The notes below the pieces were generated by a model. That model did no database searches. It saw only the letters and a program-made list of their open reading frames with translations, and was not told the origin of the DNA. Shown in pieces: positions 32,854 through 41,084 of a stretch of DNA of 45,173 bases; positions within the stretch are counted from its first letter, which is position 1, and every line of letters begins with the position of its first letter. This DNA is from a virus: positions 1-45,173 of IMG/VR virus record IMGVR_UViG_3300032288_005693; one strand, 5' to 3'. A program made the position numbers and the translations under genes.

Positions 32854-33246
32854 TTAACTTTTCTTCAAGGTATCTTCTTTTTTAACAAGATCATTATAAC
32901 TCTCTGTGTTCTTGCCTTTATCTTTGGCTAACTTTTGAGCATCAGACCATGAATCTACTCTTTCACCATCTACATTTGGCACTAGCTTTACACTTGGCGC
33001 TTCTCTTTTCATCTCATTTTCTCTTACTGCTAATTTCTGATTCTTCATCTCCATCTGTTTACTTATACGATTATTCTTATCTATCCACCCATCACCTTTA
33101 AACATCACCTGTGGCATCGCTGGGACTTTAATACAATCAGGCGCTGTACAACTTGGACAATTTTCAGGTGTTGAAGATTCAGACATCTTTTTAGTAACAT
33201 TAAATTCCAATTCACATTCTTTACATTGATAAGTATATGTAGGCAT
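32854..33246 (-). CDS. FmdB-type zinc-ribbon protein
   Basis: A 130-residue protein. MPTYTYQCKECELEF (C8, C11) and ENCPSC (C30, C33) give the CxxC...CxxC zinc ribbon typical of FmdB-family regulatory proteins, here with one extra Cys at 38. The C-terminal 90 residues are charged and helical without hydrophobic segments. Small zinc ribbons of this type occur often in phages, but their targets are not known. SD AGGAG. Confidence 0.75.
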   Translation of the reverse strand: MPTYTYQCKECELEFNVTKKMSESSTPENCPSCTAPDCIKVPAMPQVMFKGDGWIDKNNRISKQMEMKNQKLAVRENEMKREAPSVKLVPNVDGERVDSWSDAQKLAKDKGKNTESYNDLVKKEDTLKKS

Positions 33247-33283
33247 TTTTTCTCCTGTTTTTGTTTATTATACAAGAGTTTTC

Positions 33284-34156
33284 TTATCGCCATTTACCTT
33301 TTAAAAAAGGATTCGTTTCTTTTGGTATCTTATATGGTTCTATCTCAAAATTACCTTCGCCATCTTCTTTACATATCCTAAACAAATTCAATTTTAATCT
33401 TGGTTTTACTACACTGCATTTATACCCTAAGATTCTTACCTTATATGGCAAGGTGTAAAAATTAAAACTCTTCTCTTGGGGGTCTATTACATATTGACAA
33501 CTTGTCTTTAACCTATTAGGAACATTCCGCACCATGTTATGTGGATCATCAAAACTTTTTGGTCTATATTTATACATATTCTCTATTATATCTTCTTTAC
33601 TCTTTGTTTCTCTTAATACTTTTAATGCTCTTAATCTTCTTAAGATTGTAGATTTTCTACCTTCACCTTCTTGCGACCCTGCTTCAGGTATATCGATACC
33701 ATGATTAGTTCTTACATGAATATCTTCATTTGGATCAATTTCTTTACATACAGGTTCTGCATTTTCATAATGTTCTACTGAATATGATTTATCTGCACTT
33801 GATATAATTGTATGTCCATATAACCCATTCTTATACTCACATATCATATCCACTGCATCTTCTACTGTTTTTTGTTCTAAGGCTTTTAATATAATTTCCC
33901 CATCACATTTAGCTGAATCTTTCATTCTACTTTCATCTACTGATGGCATCAAAGAAGCATTTATGATTCCTATCCCATACTGATTCATACCTTCTATCCA
34001 CCCTGTTAAATCATCTTTAAAATATAAGACTTCTACACCATGTTTTAATTCATGGTAAAAAGTTATATCTGTTCTGTAATTTCTATCCCTATTCTTAAGT
34101 AGAACACGATCTTTATCCCATTTACCTAATGCTACAATACAACCTTGCTTATTCAT
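33284..34156 (-). CDS. Ntn-hydrolase of the acyl-transferase (C45-like) type
   Basis: A 290-residue protein. GC at residues 5-6 (MNKQGCIVALGK) would give, after Gly-Cys cleavage as in penicillin acyltransferase, an N-terminal nucleophile Cys6. Next comes LLKNRDRNY (Asn/Arg/Asp of the N-terminal strand), GWIEGMNQYGIGIINASL, a helix, and RTNHG, then EGRKSTILRRLRAL. That is the order of the AAT/C45 family, which hydrolyses linear amide bonds or transfers acyl groups. The substrate is unknown. No signal peptide, so action in the cell or in the particle. The start overlaps the upstream gene by 8 bases. Confidence 0.65.
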   Translation of the reverse strand: MNKQGCIVALGKWDKDRVLLKNRDRNYRTDITFYHELKHGVEVLYFKDDLTGWIEGMNQYGIGIINASLMPSVDESRMKDSAKCDGEIILKALEQKTVEDAVDMICEYKNGLYGHTIISSADKSYSVEHYENAEPVCKEIDPNEDIHVRTNHGIDIPEAGSQEGEGRKSTILRRLRALKVLRETKSKEDIIENMYKYRPKSFDDPHNMVRNVPNRLKTSCQYVIDPQEKSFNFYTLPYKVRILGYKCSVVKPRLKLNLFRICKEDGEGNFEIEPYKIPKETNPFLKGKWR

Positions 34157-35147
34157 TTTTTAAACTCCTTAAGACTGCCAATATATGTTTGCATACTTTA
34201 TTATTTTGAGATTGATCTTTTTGAGTAGGTTTACTTGCTGTCCCTTTGGGTGATCCTAGTAAATAACCATCTTGTTTTGCATGGTATTCCGCACCTTGAT
34301 ATTGCCAAAAACCACAATTACAATTCACAAAGATATTGTTATTAGTATCTAGTAATATATTCACTTGATACTCACCTACTTGATAAGGACTTACTTTATC
34401 TCTACCTAAAAATTTACCACTAATAACTTTTTCACTTGGTGTAATGCTTGGGTTTAATCCTGTTAATACTTCTTTTATGGTTGTAGCTTTTCTCATCGCA
34501 AAAGTATTATTTACCATGCTTTCTGTAAATACATGATTATCCTTAGCAGTCTTTACCAATTCTTTCTTAAAAGCTAATTTATTAGTCTTAGATGGACTTA
34601 ATAAACAATTCATACAAGCTGTTCTTAAATTATCAGTATCTTGAAAAAGATAGCTTAATTTATATGCTCTCATTATAAGAGATGCTTCTTTTTTAGCTAA
34701 TGACTTTTTAATCTCTTCTTCATTGTCTTTCTTCCATTTTTTCCATTTACTATGTTCAGGACTACTTGATTTGCTAGGATCATGACCCCAATTCTTTAAT
34801 GAGATTTCCCATTTACTCATACCTGTTGAACCTACAGGTTGACCAGGTTTCCCACCTAACATACGACCATTAAAACCATTCTCTTGACTCGCATTATCAA
34901 AATCCTGTGCAGTCCAATCTTCAAATGGTTTGTCTTTTCTTCTCTTGATACGATGAAAAGAATCATACCCTGATTGTATTTTCCCATTATCTTTAGCTTC
35001 TTCTCTATTTAAAGATGCTTCAAGATGATCAGGATTTTCACCCCATTCTTTTAATTCTTTTTCAGTCATATTAATAAGTTTATGCCACTTATCATAGATC
35101 TCTTTTTTTTCTTCATCAGATCGTTCTTTAGATATATGCTTAAACAT
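34149..35147 (-). CDS. SWIM zinc-finger-like protein with internal KEAS leader
   Basis: A 332-residue protein. The N-terminal ~148 residues are charged, with GRMLGGKPGQPVGSTGMSKW in the centre. At about 150-190 stand KKEASLIMRAYKLSYLF and LRTACMNCLL, the leader-type motif seen at the start of the 31469 and 9077 products. The C-terminus holds NCNCGFWQYQGAEYHA (Cys-x-Cys) and, about 40 residues later, KVCKHI (Cys-x-His), the SWIM zinc-binding pattern. SWIM proteins bind DNA or proteins. The internal leader suggests fusion or a removed pro-region. The SD is in a perfect 9-bp hairpin. Confidence 0.65.
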   Translation of the reverse strand: MFKHISKERSDEEKKEIYDKWHKLINMTEKELKEWGENPDHLEASLNREEAKDNGKIQSGYDSFHRIKRRKDKPFEDWTAQDFDNASQENGFNGRMLGGKPGQPVGSTGMSKWEISLKNWGHDPSKSSSPEHSKWKKWKKDNEEEIKKSLAKKEASLIMRAYKLSYLFQDTDNLRTACMNCLLSPSKTNKLAFKKELVKTAKDNHVFTESMVNNTFAMRKATTIKEVLTGLNPSITPSEKVISGKFLGRDKVSPYQVGEYQVNILLDTNNNIFVNCNCGFWQYQGAEYHAKQDGYLLGSPKGTASKPTQKDQSQNNKVCKHILAVLRSLKNE

Positions 35148-35149
35148 GA

Positions 35150-35179
35150 TCTTATCCTTTTTTTACATATAGGATAAGA
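35150..35179 (-). promoter_or_regulatory. Hairpin trapping the SD of the SWIM gene
   Basis: TCTTATCCT (35150-35158) and AGGATAAGA (35171-35179) are perfect 9-base arms with a 12-base loop. On the minus strand the SD AAAGGAT runs from the loop into the 3' arm, two bases before ATG. Confidence 0.65.
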
Positions 35180-35204
35180 ATAAATATATTATGATGCCTT
35201 AAGA

Positions 35205-37889
35205 CTACAAGACATTCTCATTTACAATCTTAATAAACTTCTTTATAATTTCTTGTTGTGGTTTTCTACTAATACCTGCGGTAACTGCAACACACATTTC
35301 AGCAAAAAATTCCATAACATCCTGCGCACCATATTCACTAGGACAAACGATAGTAGTAATAAGATCTTCTTCATCATAAGTTTTAATATCGCCTTTAGAA
35401 TTTCTAAAGAGATACTTTTTACCATCTACCTTAAATAATTTATAGTCATCTTTAGCACTTAATTTAACAGACCAATCAACAAGATAATCCTTTAAAGGAT
35501 CACCTATTTGTGGCAATCCTGCTTTAACACAATCTTCTTGTTTAGTAGATTTATATAAAGCAATAAGAGCAGGGTTTTCCATAAACCCTTTTAATTCTTC
35601 ATTATGAAATTTATGACCAAACTCATGGATTAAATCTGCAACAATCTGATTGACTGTTAATTTGGTAGTTTGAATGCTATCCATGTGGTAACAAATATAA
35701 CCTTTTTGAGATTCATAAAAAGCAGAAACATTTAACTCACCTTTACTGATCAATCTTTGTCTTAAAGTCCTAACTGCACCTACAAAAACTCTACCACGAA
35801 GAATCTTTTTAAAGTCTTTCAATGGTGATTGTTTTATAAGTTTAACTGCTTTAGTAAAAGCTTTTTGAATATCTTCTAATTGTTCTATTGTTAGCTTATC
35901 TGTAAAAATGACCTTAAAGTTTCCTAATTTAATAATAGTATCTGTAACCTTACTTGTAAGATCATCAGTAATATATTCCATATTGCCACTACTTATAGGA
36001 TAATTTGCACCCATCCACATACCTGTATTAGGATTATAAAATCTAAACTTCCAATTTTTTTCAATTAACTCGCTTTGTTGTAAATCTTTTTTAAGTTTGT
36101 CTTTATTTAGTAATTGCTCTTGTGTAAATGCTGATGGATCTCGATCCATTTTAGATACTAAAAGTCTTAGTCTTTCTACTTCAAATAAAATTGTTTCTAC
36201 TGAAAATTCTACAGGTAATGTACCTGTACCATCACATTCAGAAGATTTATTTTTTTGTCTCCACCATTGTTCTGTTGCTACTGTAAAACCATGTGAAAAT
36301 AAAAGACCATTCTTCTTTAAAGCAAATTGACCCTTACAATAACCACAAGTCCCTGAATCAGGTCTAAACTGCAACACAAATTTAATTTTATCTTCTATAG
36401 ATAAATGCGCAGGTGGTATTAATTTTTCAAGTTCCACAGTAGGCGTATTAAACCATCTTGGCATTTTTAGACTACTTGGCGTGGTAGGATCTTTAGTTTC
36501 TATATCTACCTTAATGGTACTATTTTGTTCATGGAATATATAATTTGTTGTTGTTAATTTGATCCTGATCTCCAAATCAAATAAATATAATTCCCAATCA
36601 CTAATCGGACCAGCATGAATTTTTAGATCTACAGATATTAAACGACTCCATGTTTTAGCTGAAATCGCTCTTTCTATTACACCTTTAAATTGTGCTTCAT
36701 TCATGTTACTTGGTGTTTCAAGATTTATAATGAAAAACTTGATTTCTTTTTTATCACCACTTAATTCATAATCAAAACTTGGTATTGGGGATCTTTCAAC
36801 TTTATTCCCAAATAAGTCAGTACTAAACTCTACTCTACTTATATAAGGTCTTAATGTTTTAAAAAGTAAGTTTTGAATACCTGCAGTACTTACTACCAAA
36901 GAATTTTCTACATTCACCACAGGCTGTTTAACACTTGGCTGTTTAGTGCTAGGTTGTTTAGTGCTAGGTTGTTTAACACTTGGCTGTTCAATACTTGGCT
37001 GTTCATTGCTTAAACCTGATACATCTATTTTTACTTGTGATTTATATTCAGAAAGCTGTGCCATAAACGATTGAAATTTAATTAAAGAAGTTTCTTCCCA
37101 ATCTAATTGATCTTTAATATCTTTGACCTTGAGATCCTTAAATCTTGAATAATAGTTATTATTCTTTGCTTCATTTAAAAACTTATTAAAATAAGTTTTC
37201 CAATGCACATCTTTTACATTATCTGACCAATGATTCTCAACTAGGTTATCTACCTGTGGTTCATAAACACCTGTATCTTGTGTTTTATAAAACATAACAC
37301 CTTTTTTTAAAAGATCTATCACAACTTTTCTTGCATTAACTTCATTAAATGCTCCTTTAATGTAAGCATTTAATTTTGACATTGGCAATGGCAATTCTTC
37401 TATGCTATTAGCAAAATCACTTAGAAAATACCTATTACTTTTTGGATCTATGAGTGAATTAACAGCTAGATCCAACCCAAGCTTTGCATTTTCCTGATAA
37501 CGATTATCCGCTTCTTTCCAAATCTCAAGTTCACTAGGTATTCTATTAGGAATGCTTTTAAATTTTTGCTTTACTGCCTCTTCAAGAACAACCATACTTT
37601 GCGCTTTTTGTTCTTCTGTGATTTTATCTAAAGAAATAAACCTAAAATTCATTTCTCCTTTTTTGTCAAAATACCTATATCTATAACAGGGGGTATATTT
37701 AACTTCCTTAAGAAGTGGTGGATTATAAAACTTCTTATTTAAATCTAAACTTTGTAGATTGTCATAAGATCTGTTTTGTTCTAGTGCCAATGCTTGTAAT
37801 GCAAAAATATCAGCCATCAAAATACGATAGCCTTTATTATCAAATACAACATCTGTTAGTTTCATATTATCATTAAAAATTGCAGTCAT
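35205..37889 (-). CDS. Large HExxH metallopeptidase-like protein
   Basis: An 894-residue protein. Residues ~295-325 are a Gln/Pro/Ser/Lys-rich linker with repeats (EQPSIEQPSVKQPSTKQPS). Residues ~515-560 carry a CGYCKGQF pair and a later Cys in SECDGTG, a zinc-ribbon-like block. The catalytic motif is DLIHEFGHKFH (H755, E756, H759, H762), with candidate third-ligand glutamates in MEFFAEM (E860, E864), as in gluzincins. It could be a virion or morphogenetic protease. No signal peptide. The SD GACAAAGG is not in a hairpin. It is divergent from the plus gene at 37981. Protease class is tentative. Confidence 0.6.
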   Translation of the reverse strand: MTAIFNDNMKLTDVVFDNKGYRILMADIFALQALALEQNRSYDNLQSLDLNKKFYNPPLLKEVKYTPCYRYRYFDKKGEMNFRFISLDKITEEQKAQSMVVLEEAVKQKFKSIPNRIPSELEIWKEADNRYQENAKLGLDLAVNSLIDPKSNRYFLSDFANSIEELPLPMSKLNAYIKGAFNEVNARKVVIDLLKKGVMFYKTQDTGVYEPQVDNLVENHWSDNVKDVHWKTYFNKFLNEAKNNNYYSRFKDLKVKDIKDQLDWEETSLIKFQSFMAQLSEYKSQVKIDVSGLSNEQPSIEQPSVKQPSTKQPSTKQPSVKQPVVNVENSLVVSTAGIQNLLFKTLRPYISRVEFSTDLFGNKVERSPIPSFDYELSGDKKEIKFFIINLETPSNMNEAQFKGVIERAISAKTWSRLISVDLKIHAGPISDWELYLFDLEIRIKLTTTNYIFHEQNSTIKVDIETKDPTTPSSLKMPRWFNTPTVELEKLIPPAHLSIEDKIKFVLQFRPDSGTCGYCKGQFALKKNGLLFSHGFTVATEQWWRQKNKSSECDGTGTLPVEFSVETILFEVERLRLLVSKMDRDPSAFTQEQLLNKDKLKKDLQQSELIEKNWKFRFYNPNTGMWMGANYPISSGNMEYITDDLTSKVTDTIIKLGNFKVIFTDKLTIEQLEDIQKAFTKAVKLIKQSPLKDFKKILRGRVFVGAVRTLRQRLISKGELNVSAFYESQKGYICYHMDSIQTTKLTVNQIVADLIHEFGHKFHNEELKGFMENPALIALYKSTKQEDCVKAGLPQIGDPLKDYLVDWSVKLSAKDDYKLFKVDGKKYLFRNSKGDIKTYDEEDLITTIVCPSEYGAQDVMEFFAEMCVAVTAGISRKPQQEIIKKFIKIVNENVL
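36922..37005. repeat. Imperfect 15-base tandem repeats encoding the QPS linker
   Basis: Units close to GGCTGTTTAACACTT and GGTTGTTTAGTGCTA alternate in tandem (on the plus strand) and encode the EQPSx/KQPSx repeats of the metallopeptidase-like protein. Likely a slippage-prone linker. Confidence 0.75.
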
Positions 37890-37980
37890 TTTTTTACCTT
37901 TGTCTGTGCTAACACTATTAAGTGGTCTTTAATAAAATAACTATTTTGTATTATAAAAAACCTCTAATAAGGAGTCCTTT

Positions 37981-38445
37981 ATGATCATCCTGCACAAAAA
38001 TAAAGAAACCCTTCTTGATCTACTCAATAAAAAATATGAAATTGACGATCAAAATCTCTCTTATGATAAAGAGAGAGATCTTTGGCGCTTTGATTTTTCT
38101 AACTACAATAGAAAAATTATCCTAAAAGTCTTGAACCATGTTTTCCCTGTTACAGAAGGATTCAAATTTTCTTATAATGGCATTGCTTATTATAAAGGCG
38201 TTATTTATAAGAACTCTTTACTAGAATTAAACTCGATCTATCAGGATTTCATTTTACATTTAAAAGACGATCCTCATTTCTTTGCTATTAAAAGTAAATC
38301 AGAAGAAAGATCACGATTTGCAGAATTAGATAAAACTCTTTCTTCCTATTGTGTTTTGAATATCTATTACTTAAAAGAAGAGATGCCTAAACATCTCTTA
38401 AAATTATTAGATACCTACTCAGTTGAAAATGTAGATTTTTGTTAA
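37981..38445 (+). CDS. Hypothetical protein before the ABC-GNAT pair, 154 aa
   Basis: SD AAGGAG, ATG 37981. Alpha/beta protein (KNKETLLDLLNKKYEIDDQN; FKFSYNGIAYYKGVIYKNSL) with a helical C-terminal end containing one Cys. It lies 35 bases before the first ABC-GNAT gene and is the first gene of that plus block, so it may be functionally linked. Not recognised. Confidence 0.6.
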   Translation: MIILHKNKETLLDLLNKKYEIDDQNLSYDKERDLWRFDFSNYNRKIILKVLNHVFPVTEGFKFSYNGIAYYKGVIYKNSLLELNSIYQDFILHLKDDPHFFAIKSKSEERSRFAELDKTLSSYCVLNIYYLKEEMPKHLLKLLDTYSVENVDFC

Positions 38446-38480
38446 GATACTATAATATCTTTTAGAAAGGTTATTTATAT

Positions 38481-39623
38481 ATGCAACTCTTTAACTATAA
38501 AAAAATAGGTGGTTATACTAAAACCATTAAAGTAGAACTCGATTCTATTTTAGAAAATTTAGCACAAGCTAGTGACTATACTTTCACAGGTGAATCTTCT
38601 TTTTTTGTACCTGAATTTGATGTTCCTCAAGATTTTTCTCTTGGGGTTATTTATGGTTCTTCAGGTACAGGTAAATCTACACTTCTTCAAGAATTTGGAT
38701 CTTTAGATTCTTTTGAATGGGATTCTAATAAAGCTATTGCTTCTCAAGTAAATCCTGATCTTCTTATGAGATTGGGGTTATCTTCTATCCCTTCTTTATG
38801 CAGACCCTACCATGTCTTATCTACAGGGGAAAAACATAGAGCAGATATAGCAGTATCTTTAAAAGATGGTTGTGTTATCGATGAATTTACAAGTGTATGT
38901 AATAGAGATTTGGCAAAGTCTATCTGTATTGGATTAAGAAATACGATTGATAAATTAGGATATAAGAACATAGTTCTAGCATCATGCCATGAAGATGTTA
39001 TTAATTGGTTAGAACCTGATTGGGTTATTAACACTATCACAGGGTCGCTTGTTGAAGGGAGGTCGATTCGGCAAAATTCAGAGTATAGAATTATTCCCTG
39101 CTCAACTCAAGCGTGGTCAATCTTCAAAAACCATCACTATTTAAGTCAAGATATTTTAGCAGGTGCTTACTGTTGGATTCTATTAGATTCTCAAAATCAT
39201 ATTTGTGGATTTGCTTCAGCCATCCCCTCGCCCGGTCGTGATCTTAAAAATGCTTGGCGTGAACATAGGACTGTTATCTTACCTGATTATCAAGGCATAG
39301 GTCTTGGATCTAAATTATCCAATACTGTAGCACAAATGTTTATTGATAAGGGTTGCAGATATTTTTCTAAAACAGCACACCCTAAATTTGGGGAATATAG
39401 AAATAAATCCCCATTATGGAAACCTACTAGCATGAATAATGTAAGCAGGAAAAGATCTTATGAAGGGATGGCTACAAGTACTAAGAAAAAAGGCGCTTAT
39501 AATAGTTTTGATTATATGTCCCATGCAGAAAGAGTTTGTTATTCTCATGAATATATAGGTTTGGCATTACAAGCTAAAAAAAATATAATAGTTAACACCC
39601 CACAGCAAGAATCTTTATTTTAG
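38481..39623 (+). CDS. ABC ATPase fused to GNAT acyltransferase, copy 1
   Basis: A 380-residue protein. Residues ~1-195 are an ABC-type ATPase: Walker A GSSGTGKST (K65), signature LSTGEKHRAD (~112), Walker B GCVIDEF (D134, E135) and switch CHED (~171). Residues ~205-335 are a GNAT-type acyltransferase, with HHYLS, GAYCWI, GFASAI and the acyl-CoA loop PDYQGIGLGSKL. The order ABC then GNAT is the layout of COG2401, an uncharacterised class. Phage Mom, which modifies adenine in DNA, is also a GNAT protein, so base modification is a possible role but unproven. A twin gene follows 8 bases downstream. Confidence 0.8.
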   Translation: MQLFNYKKIGGYTKTIKVELDSILENLAQASDYTFTGESSFFVPEFDVPQDFSLGVIYGSSGTGKSTLLQEFGSLDSFEWDSNKAIASQVNPDLLMRLGLSSIPSLCRPYHVLSTGEKHRADIAVSLKDGCVIDEFTSVCNRDLAKSICIGLRNTIDKLGYKNIVLASCHEDVINWLEPDWVINTITGSLVEGRSIRQNSEYRIIPCSTQAWSIFKNHHYLSQDILAGAYCWILLDSQNHICGFASAIPSPGRDLKNAWREHRTVILPDYQGIGLGSKLSNTVAQMFIDKGCRYFSKTAHPKFGEYRNKSPLWKPTSMNNVSRKRSYEGMATSTKKKGAYNSFDYMSHAERVCYSHEYIGLALQAKKNIIVNTPQQESLF

Positions 39624-39631
39624 GATTAGAT

Positions 39632-40747
39632 ATGTTTAAAAAAATAGGTGGCTATACCAAAACCATTAAAGTTGAACTTGATGATACTTTATTAAAATTT
39701 ACCAATTCAAATGAGTCTTCTTTCTTTGTACCTGAATTTGAAGTACCCCAAGATTTTTCTCTTGGGGTTATTTATGGTTCTTCAGGTTCAGGCAAAACAT
39801 CTTTATTAAAAGAATTTGGTTCTCTTGATTCTTTTGAATGGGGTCGCACTAAAGCACTAGCATCCCAAGTAAATCCTAATCTTCTAATGCGATTAGGTTT
39901 ATCTTCTATCCCTTCTTTATGTAGACCATATCATATCTTATCCACAGGGGAAAAACATAGAGCAGATATAGCAGTATCTTTAAAAGATGGTTGTGTTATT
40001 GATGAATTTACAAGTGTCTGTAATAGAGATCTAGCTAAATCAATAAGCATAGGATTAAGAAATACGATTGATAAATTAGAATACAAGAGTGTTGTATTAG
40101 CATCATGCCATGAAGATGTTATTGATTGGTTAGAACCTGATTGGGTTATTAATACAAATACAAATACTATTACTATAGGTAGAACAAAAAGATCTCTTTC
40201 TACATATCAAGTAATACCATGCTCAACTCAAGCATGGGATATTTTCAAATCGCATCACTATTTAAGTGCAGATATTAATGCAGGTGCTTATTGTTGGCTT
40301 ATGGTTAATGATAAAAATAATATCTGTGGATTTGCTTCAGCTATTGCAAATCCTGGTCAAGGATTAGGTAATGCTTGGCGTGGTCATAGATTAGTTATCT
40401 TACCTGATTATCAAGGTATAGGTTTAGGGTCTAAATTATCTGATACTATAGGACAAATGTTTTTAGATAAGGGATCTAGGTATTTTTCTAAAACAGCGCA
40501 TCCTAAATTAGGTGAACATAGAAATAAATCGCCATTATGGAAACCTACTAGTACAAATTTAGTAAATAGAGAAAAGCACTATATTAGTTTTGCTAATGAA
40601 TCGGATAAATATAAATGTAGTGCTAAACATTATCTTAGTCATTCTAAGAGATTATGTTATTCCCATGAATATATAGGTAGCAATCCTATAAGTAGGACTA
40701 TTGCAAAAAAAGAAAGTATTGAAGATATACAGGGATCTTTATTTTAA
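39632..40747 (+). CDS. ABC ATPase fused to GNAT acyltransferase, copy 2
   Basis: A 371-residue twin of the preceding protein, with the same start (KKIGGYTKTIKVELD). It keeps Walker A GSSGSGKTS (K55), LSTGEKHRAD, the Walker B acidic pair in GCVIDEF, CHED, HHYLS, GFASAI and PDYQGIGLGSKL, and ends with SPLWKPTS plus a divergent tail. The differences cluster in the linker, around the GNAT substrate face (ANPGQGLGNAWRGHR versus SPGRDLKNAWREHR) and near the C-terminus. Both copies look intact, so they may act together or on different targets. Ends adjacent to the convergent minus gene. Confidence 0.8.
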   Translation: MFKKIGGYTKTIKVELDDTLLKFTNSNESSFFVPEFEVPQDFSLGVIYGSSGSGKTSLLKEFGSLDSFEWGRTKALASQVNPNLLMRLGLSSIPSLCRPYHILSTGEKHRADIAVSLKDGCVIDEFTSVCNRDLAKSISIGLRNTIDKLEYKSVVLASCHEDVIDWLEPDWVINTNTNTITIGRTKRSLSTYQVIPCSTQAWDIFKSHHYLSADINAGAYCWLMVNDKNNICGFASAIANPGQGLGNAWRGHRLVILPDYQGIGLGSKLSDTIGQMFLDKGSRYFSKTAHPKLGEHRNKSPLWKPTSTNLVNREKHYISFANESDKYKCSAKHYLSHSKRLCYSHEYIGSNPISRTIAKKESIEDIQGSLF

Positions 40748-41002
40748 TTACTTCATGTTCTTCATAAAAAGAGTCTTAGCTTCATTTAATTGTTTTTCAG
40801 CTTCTTTTATTGCTTTTAAAGCTTGTGCTATACTGCTACCTTGTGTTTTGAATAAATTGTTATATTCAAATAGTGCTTCTGAAGTAGGCATATCAAGACT
40901 GTCTTGGAAATCTATTTTGATCTCATCTATTTCATCTAGCATTTCATCAATACCTTGAATAGCATTTTTAATTTTTATATCTTTGGCGAGTCGTCTAAAC
41001 AT
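40748..41002 (-). CDS. Small coiled-coil protein, 84 aa
   Basis: Begins MFRRLAKDIKIKN, a basic leader related to the RLAS type (RRLAK), then acidic/helical repeats (IDEMLDEIDEIKIDF; LKAIKEAEKQLNEAKTLF). SD AAGGAT in a perfect 9-bp hairpin. The end abuts the convergent ABC-GNAT gene without a gap. Not recognised. Confidence 0.6.
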   Translation of the reverse strand: MFRRLAKDIKIKNAIQGIDEMLDEIDEIKIDFQDSLDMPTSEALFEYNNLFKTQGSSIAQALKAIKEAEKQLNEAKTLFMKNMK

Positions 41003-41011
41003 AATTATAAA

Positions 41012-41039
41012 TCCTTATATGATTGGTTCTATATAAGGA
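41012..41039 (-). promoter_or_regulatory. Hairpin trapping the SD of the 84-aa gene, with promoter-like element
   Basis: TCCTTATAT (41012-41020) and ATATAAGGA (41031-41039) are perfect 9-base arms around a 10-base loop. On the minus strand the SD AAGGA is in the 3' arm and the 5' arm contains CCTTATATAGA, also found upstream of the gene starting at 22439. Confidence 0.6.
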
Positions 41040-41052
41040 ATGATATATAAAT

Positions 41053-41084
41053 AAAAAAAGGCAACCTAATTAAAGATTGCCTTT
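41053..41084 (-). terminator. Rho-independent terminator of the helicase unit
   Basis: AAAGGCAA (41057-41064) pairs with TTGCCTTT (41077-41084). Read on the minus strand the GC-rich stem is followed by a run of seven T. It lies 123 bases past the helicase stop, and is the clearest terminator in the window. Confidence 0.85.

Noticed and set aside
33105-33293. Alternative minus ORF across the FmdB gene start
   Set aside because: A shadow frame, Leu/Lys/Gln-rich, overlapping a protein with a clear zinc ribbon and SD.
36922-37005. CRISPR-like repeat array
   Set aside because: Units are 15 bases, contiguous and in coding frame; no spacers. They encode a QPS linker.
41046-41053. Plus-strand TATAAATA late promoter
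   Set aside because: It would drive antisense RNA into the helicase and overlaps the T-run of the minus terminator; AT-rich chance match.
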